DNA of 64,000 nt from Nitzschia sp. pyKryTriq1 (taxonomy: Eukaryota; Bacillariophyta; Bacillariophyceae; Bacillariales; Bacillariaceae), in the NCBI GenBank assembly GCA_956465555.1, contig OY101126.1:166501-230500 (forward strand), written 5' to 3'. The notes under the pieces were generated by a model, which searched no databases, had not been told where the DNA came from, and saw nothing but the letters and a program-made list of their open reading frames with translations. The position numbers were made by a program, and so were the translations under genes. Shown here one piece after another: positions 28,769-39,818 of the stretch (its first letter is position 1; each line of letters starts with the position of its first letter).

Positions 28769-29631
28769 GTTGCTGATGAAAAGGTACTTTTTGAGTTATT
28801 GAAGATGAATGAATCAATCAATCAATCACTGGCTTTTGTCCGTTGTTTGTAGTGCTACTGTAGTCTACTAGTAGTACCACAAGTTGTTCTGTGATCGTTT
28901 ACTGCTACTCTATCTAATACTCGTGGAGAAAGAAGATGCAGGTCAAGTCCCGGTCGATGATGAGATGAGATGAGATGAGATGAGTAGAGATGAGGCGGAA
29001 AGGTACGTCCGTACCGTACGATAGGAAGAAGACGATGAGGATTTCATTTCAAACCTCCTGAAAATGTCGGATAGAACCTGGCGGGAACCTCCATTTAGAT
29101 AGCGGTTCATGGCCGGATGCCCAAAATTTCAATGTAAATGCTGGGCGTGAACGGAAAAGGGTGAGCTCGCCCGGCGTATTCAACGTATGTTGGACATACA
29201 GTACGATAAGCACGTATACGGGTATATGGTGGTTCTGTACAGTACACACAGTTTTATCTCGACAGCCCGGGTGGGCGGCCTGCGCGCCACAAAGTCGACT
29301 CCTCCGAGCACCGATACGTACACGTACTGTAAGAACGCGAAAACACGAAAAGTATCTTTCTCTCGCTCCGCAGGCGGATGCACCATGACCATCCATCCGC
29401 ACATACACATCTTCCTCTCGTTCTCTACTACTAGTAGTAGTACTGTAACGGTAACAACAACCCATATCCCACCACTGAGCCTAATATATATATGTACCGA
29501 TCAAAACCATGAAAGTGAAACAGCACTGTTGTATGGACCAAACAGAATGGCTTCTTCCTCTACTAGTACAGTAGTATCCACACGTTTACACCATCTACTA
29601 GTAGAGAGGACCTACCGGTACTAATAATACT
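28769..29631. other. Divergent intergenic region
   Basis: Promoter region for the leftward acidic protein and the rightward PPR gene. It contains a GATGA pentamer run at about 28957-28984, TATATATATA near 29485 and TACCGGTA at 29613. No gene is seen. Confidence 0.4.
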
Positions 29632-32600
29632 ATGAACACCAGCGGCAAGACAATACGGTCCGTGGGAGCAAGCTTCCTGCTCCAGCAGCAGCAAGCTTAT
29701 TCGTCTTATAGCACTACTGCTACTGCTACTGCTACTGGGATGAGAAAAGGGTGGCGTCGGTCCTTTCTTCCAGAAGCATGGAGAAGTTACCACCAAACGT
29801 CTGGTGCTTCTTTGTTGACGAAGACACGAAGAACGACAGCAAGAACGGCTCGGAATTTCTCATCTCAGAATACTAGTACTTGTAAGCAGGCTATTTTTGT
29901 TTCTCCTGCTGTTCGCTGCTGCTCCTTGTTGTCAGTTTCAGTTTCAGCAACACCAACCTCATCCTCAACAGCAAGAACATCATTAGTATTTACATTTCCG
30001 CAATTACGAGCCTTTTCGTCGTCGTCATGGAATGAGGAGGACGAGGATCAGGAACACCGCAAACAACAACAACAACAACAACAAGAGGCGTCTACGACTT
30101 TGTCCGCATCTGAATGGAATGATCAAGTGTCCCAGTATTTACAGAGAGTCCGAAAGAATTTTTTTGATCATGATGATGCTCCCTCACACCAACACCACCA
30201 GCAACAGCAACAGCACGAAGCGTATATATTACTCGATCATCTCGTCAAGATACAATCTTTGGAGCGGGGCAAGAAGAAGAAGAAGAAGAACAACAACAAC
30301 AACAAGCACAGCAAAGGCGGAGAGCTCATCATCAGCAACGATGACGAATTCGAATTCGACGAATCGTTATCCGTTCCAGTAGTAAAAACTTCTTCTGCCG
30401 GTACGACGACGACGACGACGACGACGACTCCACTCATCAGTTTGGATGCCAATCTGGCCCTGCAGCTATTAGATCACGTGGTGCTACGACAAGAAGACGA
30501 ATTACAAGATGACGATGATTGGCAAGACATGCAACTCTTGAGATACTTTCATCACCATCAGAATAATGTATTGAATCTCATTCTACAACTCTGGAGGACG
30601 GCCATTGTCCACAAAGAGAAAACATCAAAATCAACATCAACATCAACATCAACATCAACATCAACATCATCAACATCCGATGCTGTGTTTTCCTCTTCTC
30701 TTCCGTCTCCCCAACAAATGTTGACGAAATTGGACGACTATCGCAACCTTTCTTTTACTTCTTCTTCGTCTTCTTCTTCTTCGATGATTCTTCTTCGTGT
30801 CCTTCCGGATGTTCATTCCTACAATATTCTACTCGCCGCAGCTGGATCCCTTGGACAATTGGAATTGTGCCGTCAAATTTATGATTGGATGTGGACGGAA
30901 GCACGACTTGTCGATGATCTGATTCGACCCGATCGAGTGACACTCCGCACCATGTTTCAGGCCAACTTAAGAATGTCGTCGTCGTCATCATCATCACCAT
31001 CACCATCACCATCGCAAAACAACACCAACACCAATCGTCATCAGAATAATAAAGCTATTACTCTGATGGAGGCAGCTCAGGAATGTGAACGATTGGTCGA
31101 TCATTTCTTGTCTCAGCAGCAGCAATACAACATGCGAAATGTTGCCGCAATTTATCAATCTCTCATTCATGTTTGGGCCGTCGCCGATCCACAACAAGCC
31201 CAAGCATACCTGCAAGACATGGCCCAACGTCATCTAGATGCTGCTGCTGCTGCGGCTGGTGGTGGTGGTGGTGGTGGTGCCGAACAGTCTCATCATCGAG
31301 GAAGAGAGTATTATCCAGCCCCGGACACCATGACCTGGAATCGAGTCATTTCGGCCTGGAGTATCCATCATGGTCAACCCGAAAAGGCGACCCGACTGTT
31401 GGACGACTTTTGGTCCTTTTCCCAAGCCCTTGAAGACATCCGACGTCAAGAACGCGAACAAGCCGCAGAACAATCCTTGATTTTGGCCAATGCACATACT
31501 GCGCAGCAAAGCAATGCTATTTCTTCTGGAATCCCCCAACCGGATCTCTTTTCCTACAATGCCATTTTGGAAGGATGGGCGCTTTTGGGGAATGCGACAC
31601 AGGCCAACAAAGTCTATGATTTGTTGTGGATGCCGCCCACGAGCAATGAGGACGGCAGTCAAGAACAAGATCATGATCAACATCATGGTCGTCGTCGTCG
31701 TATTCGACCGAATATTGTGACATTTACATCAGCCATCAAAGCCAATCGAGGCGGCGATTGGAATCGAGTGACAAAAATAGCTCAAGATTGTCTCCAAGCT
31801 CATGGCCATCATGGCCAGGAAGATAATAATCCCATGACGCAAGCGAATGATCATCAAGACATTGATGATGATGATGATGATGATGTGACAAGAACGAAAT
31901 TGGATCGACCTTTCTTTCATGCTTGGTTGCAAGCTTGTCTTGCAGCAGGAGCAACAGCAGCAACAGCAGATGACGCACAATCGGCCATCACTACAGCACA
32001 AAACATTCTACTGGAAATCATGCCGACAGTCGGAGTGGAACCCACACAGCATTCCTTTGGATATCTCCTCCACTGTTTTGTTGAGCAGGATGATTTGGAG
32101 GGGGCGACCCATTGGCTTTTGAAGCACGTTCACGAGCTGGACGAACAAACGATTGTCTCATGGGCACTCCAATTGTCGGAAATGGGAGAAATCGAGCTTG
32201 TCTCTTTTATGGATCGTTTCTTCTCCATCAATCAACGATCTCCCAAGACCTTGATGCAAGTCTTAGTCCAAGACGAACACTTGCAGTCTCCCGAGACATT
32301 GGAACAAGTCCTCTCGAAATTGCCCGCCTCGTCCCAACGTCTGCAAGTCTTGCAATGGATCCCTGTTGAGAATCGAATTCCTCGCTTCTTTGCTTTGGTA
32401 CTACGAGCCTTGGCACAAGAAGGAGATGGCACTGGAGCCGAAGAATTGTGGGATATTGCTCAAGACGATTGGCGTCAGAAACAAAATCGCATGCTCCAAG
32501 ACAGTTTCCCATCCATGGATCCTTTGATAAAAAGTGACATGTACACAAGTCTGATCGTGGCATGGTCCAAAAGCAGCGCGAATGGTTGCATCGAAAGAAC

Positions 32601-33348
32601 GCGACATTGGTGGGATGCTTGGATGGGCGATACGGATCTGATGCCTGAAAGAATAGCACCGCCAACGCGAATTGCACAGACCGCCATCTTGTCGTGTTTT
32701 GCAGCGGCCTTTCAACCCAATCAAGCCCAAGAGTTTTGGGAAGAATTGCACGTCCTCCACCAAGCGGGACAACTGCTTGAGGCTCCCGATCTCGTCATGA
32801 GCAATCTCGTGCTGAAGGCTTGGATGTTGGCTCCGAGTGGAGTCAAGGCCCAAAATTTTTTGGAAATGGCACAAGCACGATACGGAGTGGTTCCGGATGC
32901 AGTCTCTTACAATAGTATTGTGCAGGCGTACGTCAAGGAACGAAAACTGGATCAAGCCATGGACTTTATTCGATCCCATGTTGACAAAGAACGTGCCATG
33001 CTTGGGCGAGAGGATGATCCGAGTAGTTCCACCCGCGTCTCTGCCGATTTTCCAGATTTGGCCACCTTTCGATCGGTATTGAAAGGTTGGTCATTGCATC
33101 GCCAAGACTATGGCCTGGCGACGAAACAAGCCACGTCCATTGCGCAATGGATGAAAGAATTGCATTCCCAAGGAATTTTGAAGCAAGACCCAGAACGAGA
33201 CCGATCGACGCAAGCACTACTGGCCGAATGTCAAAAGAGAAACCGCCGCCGCCATGAGGGGTCATCATCATCATCATCATCGTCGTCGTCCTCTCGAGAA
33301 ACAAAGAAGAAGCACGGCGATTCCAAGCGGGGGAAAGATGAAAAGTAA
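29632..33348 (+). CDS. Pentatricopeptide-repeat (PPR) protein, probably mitochondrial
   Basis: A 1238-residue intronless protein. PPR-like 35-residue helical hairpins are scattered through residues about 391-1210: VHSYNILLAAAGSLGQLELC, TMTWNRVISAWSIHHGQPEK, DLFSYNAILEGWALLGNATQ, PNIVTFTSAIKANRGGDW, DAVSYNSIVQAYVKERKLDQ and DLATFRSVLKGWSLHRQDYG. PPR proteins bind organellar RNA in a sequence-specific way and act in processing, stability or translation. The N-terminus is Ser/Thr/Arg-rich without acids (WRRSFLPEAWRSYHQTSG, then TARNFSSQN), typical of a mitochondrial presequence with an Arg near the cleavage site. Gln, Ser, Asp and Gly runs from triplet repeats lie between repeats. There is no SMR, DYW or RNase domain at the C-terminus; it ends in a Ser run and a basic tail. 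The next gene converges on it, with only 79 bp between the stops. Confidence 0.8.
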   Translation: MNTSGKTIRSVGASFLLQQQQAYSSYSTTATATATGMRKGWRRSFLPEAWRSYHQTSGASLLTKTRRTTARTARNFSSQNTSTCKQAIFVSPAVRCCSLLSVSVSATPTSSSTARTSLVFTFPQLRAFSSSSWNEEDEDQEHRKQQQQQQQEASTTLSASEWNDQVSQYLQRVRKNFFDHDDAPSHQHHQQQQQHEAYILLDHLVKIQSLERGKKKKKKNNNNNKHSKGGELIISNDDEFEFDESLSVPVVKTSSAGTTTTTTTTTPLISLDANLALQLLDHVVLRQEDELQDDDDWQDMQLLRYFHHHQNNVLNLILQLWRTAIVHKEKTSKSTSTSTSTSTSTSSTSDAVFSSSLPSPQQMLTKLDDYRNLSFTSSSSSSSSMILLRVLPDVHSYNILLAAAGSLGQLELCRQIYDWMWTEARLVDDLIRPDRVTLRTMFQANLRMSSSSSSSPSPSPSQNNTNTNRHQNNKAITLMEAAQECERLVDHFLSQQQQYNMRNVAAIYQSLIHVWAVADPQQAQAYLQDMAQRHLDAAAAAAGGGGGGGAEQSHHRGREYYPAPDTMTWNRVISAWSIHHGQPEKATRLLDDFWSFSQALEDIRRQEREQAAEQSLILANAHTAQQSNAISSGIPQPDLFSYNAILEGWALLGNATQANKVYDLLWMPPTSNEDGSQEQDHDQHHGRRRRIRPNIVTFTSAIKANRGGDWNRVTKIAQDCLQAHGHHGQEDNNPMTQANDHQDIDDDDDDDVTRTKLDRPFFHAWLQACLAAGATAATADDAQSAITTAQNILLEIMPTVGVEPTQHSFGYLLHCFVEQDDLEGATHWLLKHVHELDEQTIVSWALQLSEMGEIELVSFMDRFFSINQRSPKTLMQVLVQDEHLQSPETLEQVLSKLPASSQRLQVLQWIPVENRIPRFFALVLRALAQEGDGTGAEELWDIAQDDWRQKQNRMLQDSFPSMDPLIKSDMYTSLIVAWSKSSANGCIERTRHWWDAWMGDTDLMPERIAPPTRIAQTAILSCFAAAFQPNQAQEFWEELHVLHQAGQLLEAPDLVMSNLVLKAWMLAPSGVKAQNFLEMAQARYGVVPDAVSYNSIVQAYVKERKLDQAMDFIRSHVDKERAMLGREDDPSSSTRVSADFPDLATFRSVLKGWSLHRQDYGLATKQATSIAQWMKELHSQGILKQDPERDRSTQALLAECQKRNRRRHEGSSSSSSSSSSSRETKKKHGDSKRGKDEK

Positions 33349-33427
33349 AAAATATGTCCAAGATTTTAGAAGACTTTTTACCTCCTTGTCTTTCAAGACA
33401 ATATAAAAGATCTGGTATTACTCATTC

Positions 33428-34915
33428 TTATATTATTAGTTTGGTCCGATCCGGATTCTCTCTTCGGCATTGTTCTACAGCCTCCCTGTCGGAACCTAAT
33501 ATTTCCGTAGTAGTCGTGGTAGCCTTGGTGCGTAAGTGTGTTGCCGGTAGAACCACCTCGGACCATTTTCCCGACGGGGCAAGGAGTGTCGCTTCTACTT
33601 TTCCATTTTGAACCTTTTTGATCCAAATGCCTGGTACTCCTTTCGAGTCGGGGGAAAGACTGGGCACTCCTCGTCCTCCATGAAGAATAGTCCGATCATC
33701 ATCAACATTATCATCATCATCATCATTGTACACTACCGATCCAGGTTTTCCTGGAAGTGACACGACACGATAGGAATCGTCCTTTCCCTCCACTACCAAG
33801 GCCGCCCAATGATCAATTCCAATCCCTATTGGTACTTGTTCACGTACTCCTTCATCACCCGCCTGATGATGTTCCTGCTGTCGCAACAGCATTTGATCAA
33901 AATCGTGGGCACGCAAGACGCCATTGCTTTGAATACGATCGTGATGGGGACACATGATCACGCCCGGCAAAAAGCCCAATCCTGGAACGCGAATGTATTT
34001 CCAATCCTTCGTTTTCTTGCTGCTGCTGCTACTACTAGTAGTAGTAGTACAACTTTCGTCGACGATGCTGCTGGGCGTTGTTGCTGTTTTACCACCACCA
34101 GCAGCAGCACCCCCAGCAGTACCAGTACCAGCAGTGCCAGTGCCAGTATCAAACTTTTGCATCATGGCAGTGTAGTACGTATCCGGATCCATCGAATCGG
34201 AATGTCCTCCCTCGCACCAGCATATCGCTCCCGCCGACCCTCCCGTCAAAATGGCACCCCGTTCCATGGCGGCTTGCAGGGACTGTACTACTTGAGGGAC
34301 GGCCTTCCATCGATCCACGGCAAACAACGTATTGCCACCTCCGACAATGATAATGTCCGCCTTGCCAATCGTTTCCGCAACTTGTTCCGGTGTCGGAGTC
34401 TGATGGACCAGTTCCAAAGTGGACACTTGACAATGTACGTCGTTCTTCTTCTTCTTGTTGTCAACGTTCATATTGTTCTTATTCGTAAACCACTGCGTTT
34501 GCTGTTCCCGAAACTGAGGCAAATCGTAGGTAGCCGTTCCCAAATACAAGACATGAAGAATCATCGTCATCTTCATCGTCGTCATGTTGCTATTCGTGTC
34601 CTGCATTTCCTGTTCCTTTTTGGTTCGAGTCGCCATGTCCAAAATGACTTGGACTATGCGAGGATCCGACATGCCATCGCTGCCACTGCCGACCAGGACG
34701 GCGCGTAGTGGCGTGGACGGGGTGCCAGTACTGCTGCTACTGCTACTTCTACTACTACTACTACTGCCGGTAGTCGTACTACTTGTAGCAGTATTCGGAT
34801 GAACGACCATGGAGGCTACTCCACGTATTGCTGATGCTGCTGCTGCTGCTGCCATGAAGTATATTACAACAAGAAAAGTACTGGATCCTCTTTTTGTTAT
34901 TCTGGGAGCCACCAT
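33428..34915 (-). CDS. Peptidase family S51 (dipeptidase E/cyanophycinase-like) protein
   Basis: A 495-residue intronless protein. The N-terminus has a hydrophobic leader (TFLVVIYFMAAAAAASA), so it probably enters the secretory route or an organelle. The S51 domain starts at RAVLVGSGSDGMSDPRIV and has VLYLGTATYDLPQFR, KADIIIVGGGNTLFAVDRW and the nucleophile elbow ILTGGSAGAICWCEGG (Ser near 228). After a Gly/Ala/Thr/Ser insert come LGFLPGVIMCPHHDR and VPIGIGIDHWAALVVEG, the usual positions of the other active-site residues. S51 enzymes are Ser peptidases that cleave after Asp in small peptides (PepE) or degrade cyanophycin. The substrate here is unknown. The insert of about 35 low-complexity residues between the Ser elbow and the His region is absent from bacterial members. 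Confidence 0.8.
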   Translation of the reverse strand: MVAPRITKRGSSTFLVVIYFMAAAAAASAIRGVASMVVHPNTATSSTTTGSSSSSRSSSSSSTGTPSTPLRAVLVGSGSDGMSDPRIVQVILDMATRTKKEQEMQDTNSNMTTMKMTMILHVLYLGTATYDLPQFREQQTQWFTNKNNMNVDNKKKKNDVHCQVSTLELVHQTPTPEQVAETIGKADIIIVGGGNTLFAVDRWKAVPQVVQSLQAAMERGAILTGGSAGAICWCEGGHSDSMDPDTYYTAMMQKFDTGTGTAGTGTAGGAAAGGGKTATTPSSIVDESCTTTTSSSSSSKKTKDWKYIRVPGLGFLPGVIMCPHHDRIQSNGVLRAHDFDQMLLRQQEHHQAGDEGVREQVPIGIGIDHWAALVVEGKDDSYRVVSLPGKPGSVVYNDDDDDNVDDDRTILHGGRGVPSLSPDSKGVPGIWIKKVQNGKVEATLLAPSGKWSEVVLPATHLRTKATTTTTEILGSDREAVEQCRRENPDRTKLII

Positions 34916-35761
34916 ATATTATTACGCTACCGGTACAAGTATACTGTATGTTTTCTGTTGTGCCTGGATGATGATGATGATGATTCTAATACTCGCTATT
35001 ATACACGTAATAAACTACAGTATGAAATACCCAAACTCGGTTAAAAACTCGTCATTGTCGATGATTTTCCACGCCTTTTTCTGCTACGCAGTATGAAACA
35101 ACGAGGTTTGACTTATTTGATCACCTCCCTCCGCGCATTCCGCGTGGAGTAATTTTTTTAAAGTCAAATCGTACGACGGAAGGACAACTCGTTTAAGACT
35201 AATTAGACTCCTCCGAAGGAGAGAGGCAGGAGAGAGCAGAGAAGAAGGAGGAATACTCCTGGTGTAAGAAGGTACTCGGTAGATGATACTCGCTGCGTAC
35301 CATAGTACCAGGTACCGGTATAACGTACCGGGGTGGATACATACTGGTACAGTACTTGCCGGATCTTGCTCTCGTCGTGTTCTTGATCCCCCCCCCCCCC
35401 CCAGTTCATACCTTATGATGTATACCGGTACGAATATTCCTGTTTCCAGTCGTGCATGCGACTATTTCCAGTCGAAGAAATCAAAGAGATCGATTAAAAA
35501 AATATATCGAGAACCCCAATAAACGCGAGATGACATGACGGACGAGTTCGCGTTTTGTCTCCTCGCGATGCCCTCGCGAGAATAGTGCTACAGTACACGT
35601 AGTACTAATATGATTGATTGATGATTCTTCTTCATGCATTCTCGCATCAAATAATATTTATGATGGGGGAAGAAGGATGGAACGAAGAAGCAGCCCAACA
35701 TTCACAAAAAATAAAGATTATAACAAACGCAAACGCAAGCGCAAAACAAAAAAGATAGATC
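34916..35761. other. Divergent intergenic region
   Basis: Contains GATGAT runs, TACCGGTA at 34928, 35313 and 35423, a run of 15 C at 35388-35402 and GTAC-rich words. It should hold promoters for both flanking genes. No gene is seen. Confidence 0.5.
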
Positions 35762-36376
35762 ATGGTGCAAGATACTAGCAGCAGCAGCAGCACGACCCGC
35801 CCGTGGAATCTACCATCGCCGCCGGCAGCACTACCCGCTGGTTTGGACCTTCGAGCGGTCGATCTCATGTCCGACAACCAGATGATGCCGTATCGTCTAC
35901 CGTTCCGGGTCGTACTCCCACACATTATGAAGGAGATGCGAAATCCTCTCATTCTTCCGGGCGCAGCAGCAGCAGCAGTAAACGATCCTCTCATTGATTA
36001 TAGTGACAATGATCATCAACTGGAGGTCATCGCTCATCACTATTTGAACGAATTCAACGAAGGACATATTCGGGATGTGATGGAAGACTACAACCACGAT
36101 TCTGTCATTTACGAAGTTCTCGACCAAGTCCCCAAAATATATCATGGCAAACGAGGAGTCAAAAAAATGTGCAAGGATGTGCTTGGAAAAGTCAAGAATA
36201 TGGAACTGGAGCATGTGGCTGTCAATCACAATCATGCCCAAGTCATCTGGAAGGGGGAAACCGAGGATTCGCATGCTGCGATTGTGGGCACCGACTCTTT
36301 TACGTTTGACGAAAACGATCATATCACATCCCAAACTATCGTTGCATTGACCCAAGAAAAAGAAAAGGAAGAATAG
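35762..36376 (+). CDS. SnoaL/NTF2-like protein
   Basis: A 204-residue protein. Residues about 83-198 fit the SnoaL/ketosteroid-isomerase-like NTF2 fold: an N-terminal helix (LEVIAHHYLNEFNEGHI), VMEDYNHDSVIYEV, a mid-domain PKIYHGKRGVKKMCKDVLGK, and strands LEHVAVNHNHAQVIWKGE and GTDSFTFDENDHITSQTIVA. Such domains bind small hydrophobic ligands or act as scaffolds; many are non-enzymatic. The first ~80 residues are a Ser/Pro/Ala-rich leader without a clear signal peptide. No catalytic residues can be assigned with confidence. The gene is intronless and stands alone. Confidence 0.7.
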   Translation: MVQDTSSSSSTTRPWNLPSPPAALPAGLDLRAVDLMSDNQMMPYRLPFRVVLPHIMKEMRNPLILPGAAAAAVNDPLIDYSDNDHQLEVIAHHYLNEFNEGHIRDVMEDYNHDSVIYEVLDQVPKIYHGKRGVKKMCKDVLGKVKNMELEHVAVNHNHAQVIWKGETEDSHAAIVGTDSFTFDENDHITSQTIVALTQEKEKEE

Positions 36377-37322
36377 ACGCCTATTGCTAGTAGTACAACT
36401 AGTAGATGGAGCAGCAGCATCTACTAGTACTACAAGAAGAAGAGGAGGAGCCACTACTACTAAAAGTACTCTACATGCTGCTGCCTCCCGCAAATCTACC
36501 ACAACATAATGTAATACTACTACCCCACAGGCAAGTAGCACCAGTATTGCAGGAAGAAAAGGAGTATTCCGACAGCGCAGAGTAGTAGTTGTTGTCGTAC
36601 ACAATAACCAGGCACTCTAGTAGTACTATAGTAGTAGTAGCTACTCATAGGCTAGTAGTAGTAGTAGTCCTCTTCTATTACTACTACTACTAGTAGTAGT
36701 AGAGTGTTGATTCTCAAATATGGCTTCGCCGACCTCGTCAAGCAATACTGTAGCTGCCAGTCGACGGTATCAAGAACTCGTTCGACAAAATCTAACAACA
36801 ACAACAACAACAACAAAGGACGACTACGAGTACTCGTGCTGGTGAGAAGAGTGCGACCAGCATCATTGAGAACAAGAAGAGCCGTACTACTAGTAATAGT
36901 AGTACATATAGCGACAGCGAACCATTGTAGTTCCAGTACTACAGTAGTAGTCGAGTGCCTTCTTGCTGTACAAGTAAACTGGTATTATTACTACTACCAT
37001 GATGGTTGATGATTCGATGCACCATCATTTGCTAAACCCTACGGTAGAACAACCCTTTCCTCCATGATGGTCCGCCGCTCCCCCCACCCTCCTATGGCAT
37101 ATCCCTGTACAGTACGAGTACTTGTATACTCTTCTTGACCAACTGATCTCTTTTTGAACTGATCTCTTTTTGAACTGATCTCATCACATATATATATAAC
37201 ATAATGGATGCTCCTCCTCCTCCTCCTTATTGGGATCTTTCCGATCACTATTTGTAATAGTCTAACAATCTTCGTCTTTATTGTCCTTGTCTTTTTGTTT
37301 TCGCGTTCGTCGCGGTAGTTGT
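36377..37322. other. Intergenic region with a doubtful small open frame
   Basis: TAG/TAC triplet runs dominate 36380-36700. An ATG at 36720 opens MASPTSSSNTVAASRRYQEL and runs 41 codons through an ACA repeat; a protein-like Ser/Thr/Glu stretch follows in another frame to about 36932. This may be a small gene altered in the repeat, or chance. At 37141-37182 a 16-bp unit (AACTGATCTCTTTTTG) is repeated two and a half times just past the 3' end of the leftward gene. Confidence 0.35.
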
Positions 37323-38040
37323 CTAATAATACTCGCATGATTCGATTCTTCGAAAAAAATAGTGATGGCTGTTGACCACTGTCGAAAGTTGAGTCGTCGA
37401 GGGATACGTAGCCCGGTGGTGATAGCCATAGCGACTCAACCAGTAATAATTGCTGATGCTTCCACGACCACCGTTGCCGTCTCTATTACCGGTAATAGTG
37501 CTTCTGTTGTTGATGTTGTTGTCGCTACTGTTGTTTTCTTCATCCAGCCGCTGTTGCTGTTGCTGTTGCTGTTGCTCTTGTTGTTGTTGATCCGTCCACC
37601 ATTCTTCTTTTGGCTCTTCTTCTTTTAAATGAGGCCACAAGGGTTTGGAAGCAAAGCTGGGTCGTCCTCCCACAAGTTCCAATCCAAGACGGCGAAGGGT
37701 TGGATACAATTTCCAGCTTTTACTTTGTCCCGCACAAAGACATAGATGTATCAGAGGCTCGTCATTTTTTTTTGGTGCTTTGTGATTATTGCGTTGTAGT
37801 AGTACTTCTTTTTGAGGAATAATAGTATCAACACCACCACCATTTTTGTTGGATGATGATGATGATGAGGAGGAGGCCAAGGTGAGCAACCGTGATGATA
37901 GTTCTCGAGCCGAAAAGAGATAGTCCGCCAATAAAGATGCGTGCTTCGCCGCATGCATAGCATGTTTGTTGGTTGTCTTCCCTACTTGCTGGCGCGTTGA
38001 GTCGTCGTCGTCGTCGTCGTTGTCGTCGTTGTCGTCGTCA

Positions 38041-38076
<36 letters not shown>

Positions 38077-38678
38077 CTGTCTACTTCATAGCCAAGATGT
38101 GGATGATGGAATAGAATATAATCCAATACGCCTGATGATGGTCGTTCTTCTTCTTCTTCTTCTTCTTCTCCCGCTTCTACTTTTTGGCACGCTTGTAGGA
38201 TCCGGGGATCGGAATGCAATTTGGTAGCATCAACTCCAAATAAAATCGTGACGGATGGTTTGCGACTTATACTCCTACTCCTCCTCCTCCTACTACTATA
38301 AGTAGCTGATGATGATGATGCGCTAGCAGTAGCAGTAGCAGCAGTAGTAGCAGCAAAGGTCGTCAATAATTCCGTCCAAATATCCTGAGCGTACGGAGCG
38401 TACAAATCCATCCATTCTTCTCGAGTTGGAACCAAGGAGGTGATGATCATGGATCGTATATACTTATTTCCATAGGCACGTAAAATCGCCAAGGATGCGG
38501 AAAAGTCCCCATCACCGACCGTCAAAATCGACAAGTAGTCGTCGTCCTTCGCCGGCTGCTCGTCCGCGGGCTCCATTCTTCTTCTTCTTCTTCTTGGTGG
38601 TGGTAGCGGTGGTGGTGGTGGTGGTGGTTCGAGACACCTCTTGGTCGTCGTCGTCGTCGTCGTCGTCAACAGCGACAA
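37323..38678 (-). CDS. DUF2431 (BMT5-like) Rossmann-fold rRNA methyltransferase candidate
   Basis: A 451-residue intronless protein. Residues about 44-420 match the DUF2431 domain: YLSILTVGDGDFSASLAILR (GDGDFS near 52-57), IITSLVPTREEWMDLYA, VTILFGVDATKLHSDPRI, LDYILFHHPHLGYE and, near the end, PLIHLCLCAGQSKSWKLYPT. The yeast founding member Bmt5 makes m3U in 25S rRNA, and other members are fused to anticodon-binding domains. The family relation is clear, the target here inferred. The usual NFPHxG motif is read as HHPHLG, a change in the first position. Asp, Ser and Gln runs interrupt the fold, and the N-terminus is Pro/Arg-rich. Confidence 0.75.
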
Positions 38679-39818
38679 CTACTAATACTACCTGTACAGA
38701 TCTCATTCATTCATTCATTCATTCATTCATTCATTCAGATCTCAGTATTATCTCTTGTTTTTTTAAAACTTCGCTTATGTCATTGAATCTGCTGTTGGTT
38801 TGGGGGGGGGGGGGATTGTGGTTGTAGTAGTAGTAGTAGTATGAGTAGGTGTTGCAGGTTGAGTATACAATCCACCATCCACCATAGGGAGACTGCTCCG
38901 AGGGTACAATGCGGAGGATTGTACTACTACATACTCTTGTTGTACAGTACCTGATCTACTTTCTTTGCTTATTCTTCTTGGGTCTCGGACGGAAGCAGAA
39001 AATGAAAATAAGATCGGGAGGATGACGTTTGCGAATGAACCAATAAGCAAGAACTAAGATACAGTATACTGATACTGATGATGATCGGTGACGAAAGCCG
39101 CGTGGCCGAGAAGTTTTGAGAACAAAACAACCGGGGAAACGACGACGAATGCGTACCGGTACACGAACGAACGTACTGTACAATAGGGTAGACTTCGTAC
39201 TGGTGCAGTACCGGTACGGTACAGAAACTTACGTTGTCTGACGAATTTGGAGAACAAAAAGGATACATATATCAGAACTAGTAGTACTTCGTACGTCCAA
39301 TAGTTCATCCTTGAAGTTCTTGACCATGTCATTACGCATTCTCGTTCTCAATCATGTCGTATCGCCGAATAGCACTCTAGCAGTGGGCATATATTGCGCT
39401 ATTCAGTAGTGAGGGATGTGACGTCAAAACTAGGATGCTCGGGAATCCAATTAACAACATCACAAAAACGACGTCATGCGCTCGCTGGCGAGCGAACTTT
39501 CTTCTCTGCTGTCGATCGGCAGTAAGTACCGTACGTACAGTATCTCAGAAATTCTGATTCGGCTTCTATTTTTTTACACGGTATTCCACGCGCATCACAC
39601 AACACGGCGGGGCGGCGAGTTGAGAAACGAGCAAGATCCACATCACCACCGACCGAGCGAGTGCGCGCCCGCGAAAAAGCAATGCTCTCTCATTCATTCA
39701 TCATGTCATTCTGGGATCGCATCGCATCGCATCGCATTGATGATTATTACATCATACTCGTACTGGTACGAGTATACTCTTCATTCTGTTCTCAAACGTA
39801 TATTAACGAAATCACATC
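38679..39818. other. Divergent intergenic region
   Basis: Holds a CATT array at 38705-38735 bordered on both sides by CAGATCTCA (38697-38705 and 38736-38744), a run of 13 G at 38802-38814, TAG triplets, TACCGGTA at 39154 and 39209, and a GCATC run at about 39717-39737. No gene is seen. The promoters of the DUF2431 and FEA1-like genes should lie here; no iron-response element can be named from sequence alone. Confidence 0.5.

Noticed and set aside
29049-29624. Small open frames on both strands upstream of the PPR gene
   Set aside because: They overlap each other, lack protein character and lie in a divergent promoter region.
30237-30452. Val-, Leu- or Ser-run proteins antisense to triplet repeats (here and at many other genes)
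   Set aside because: They are mirror images of Gln, Asn, Asp and Thr runs in real genes.
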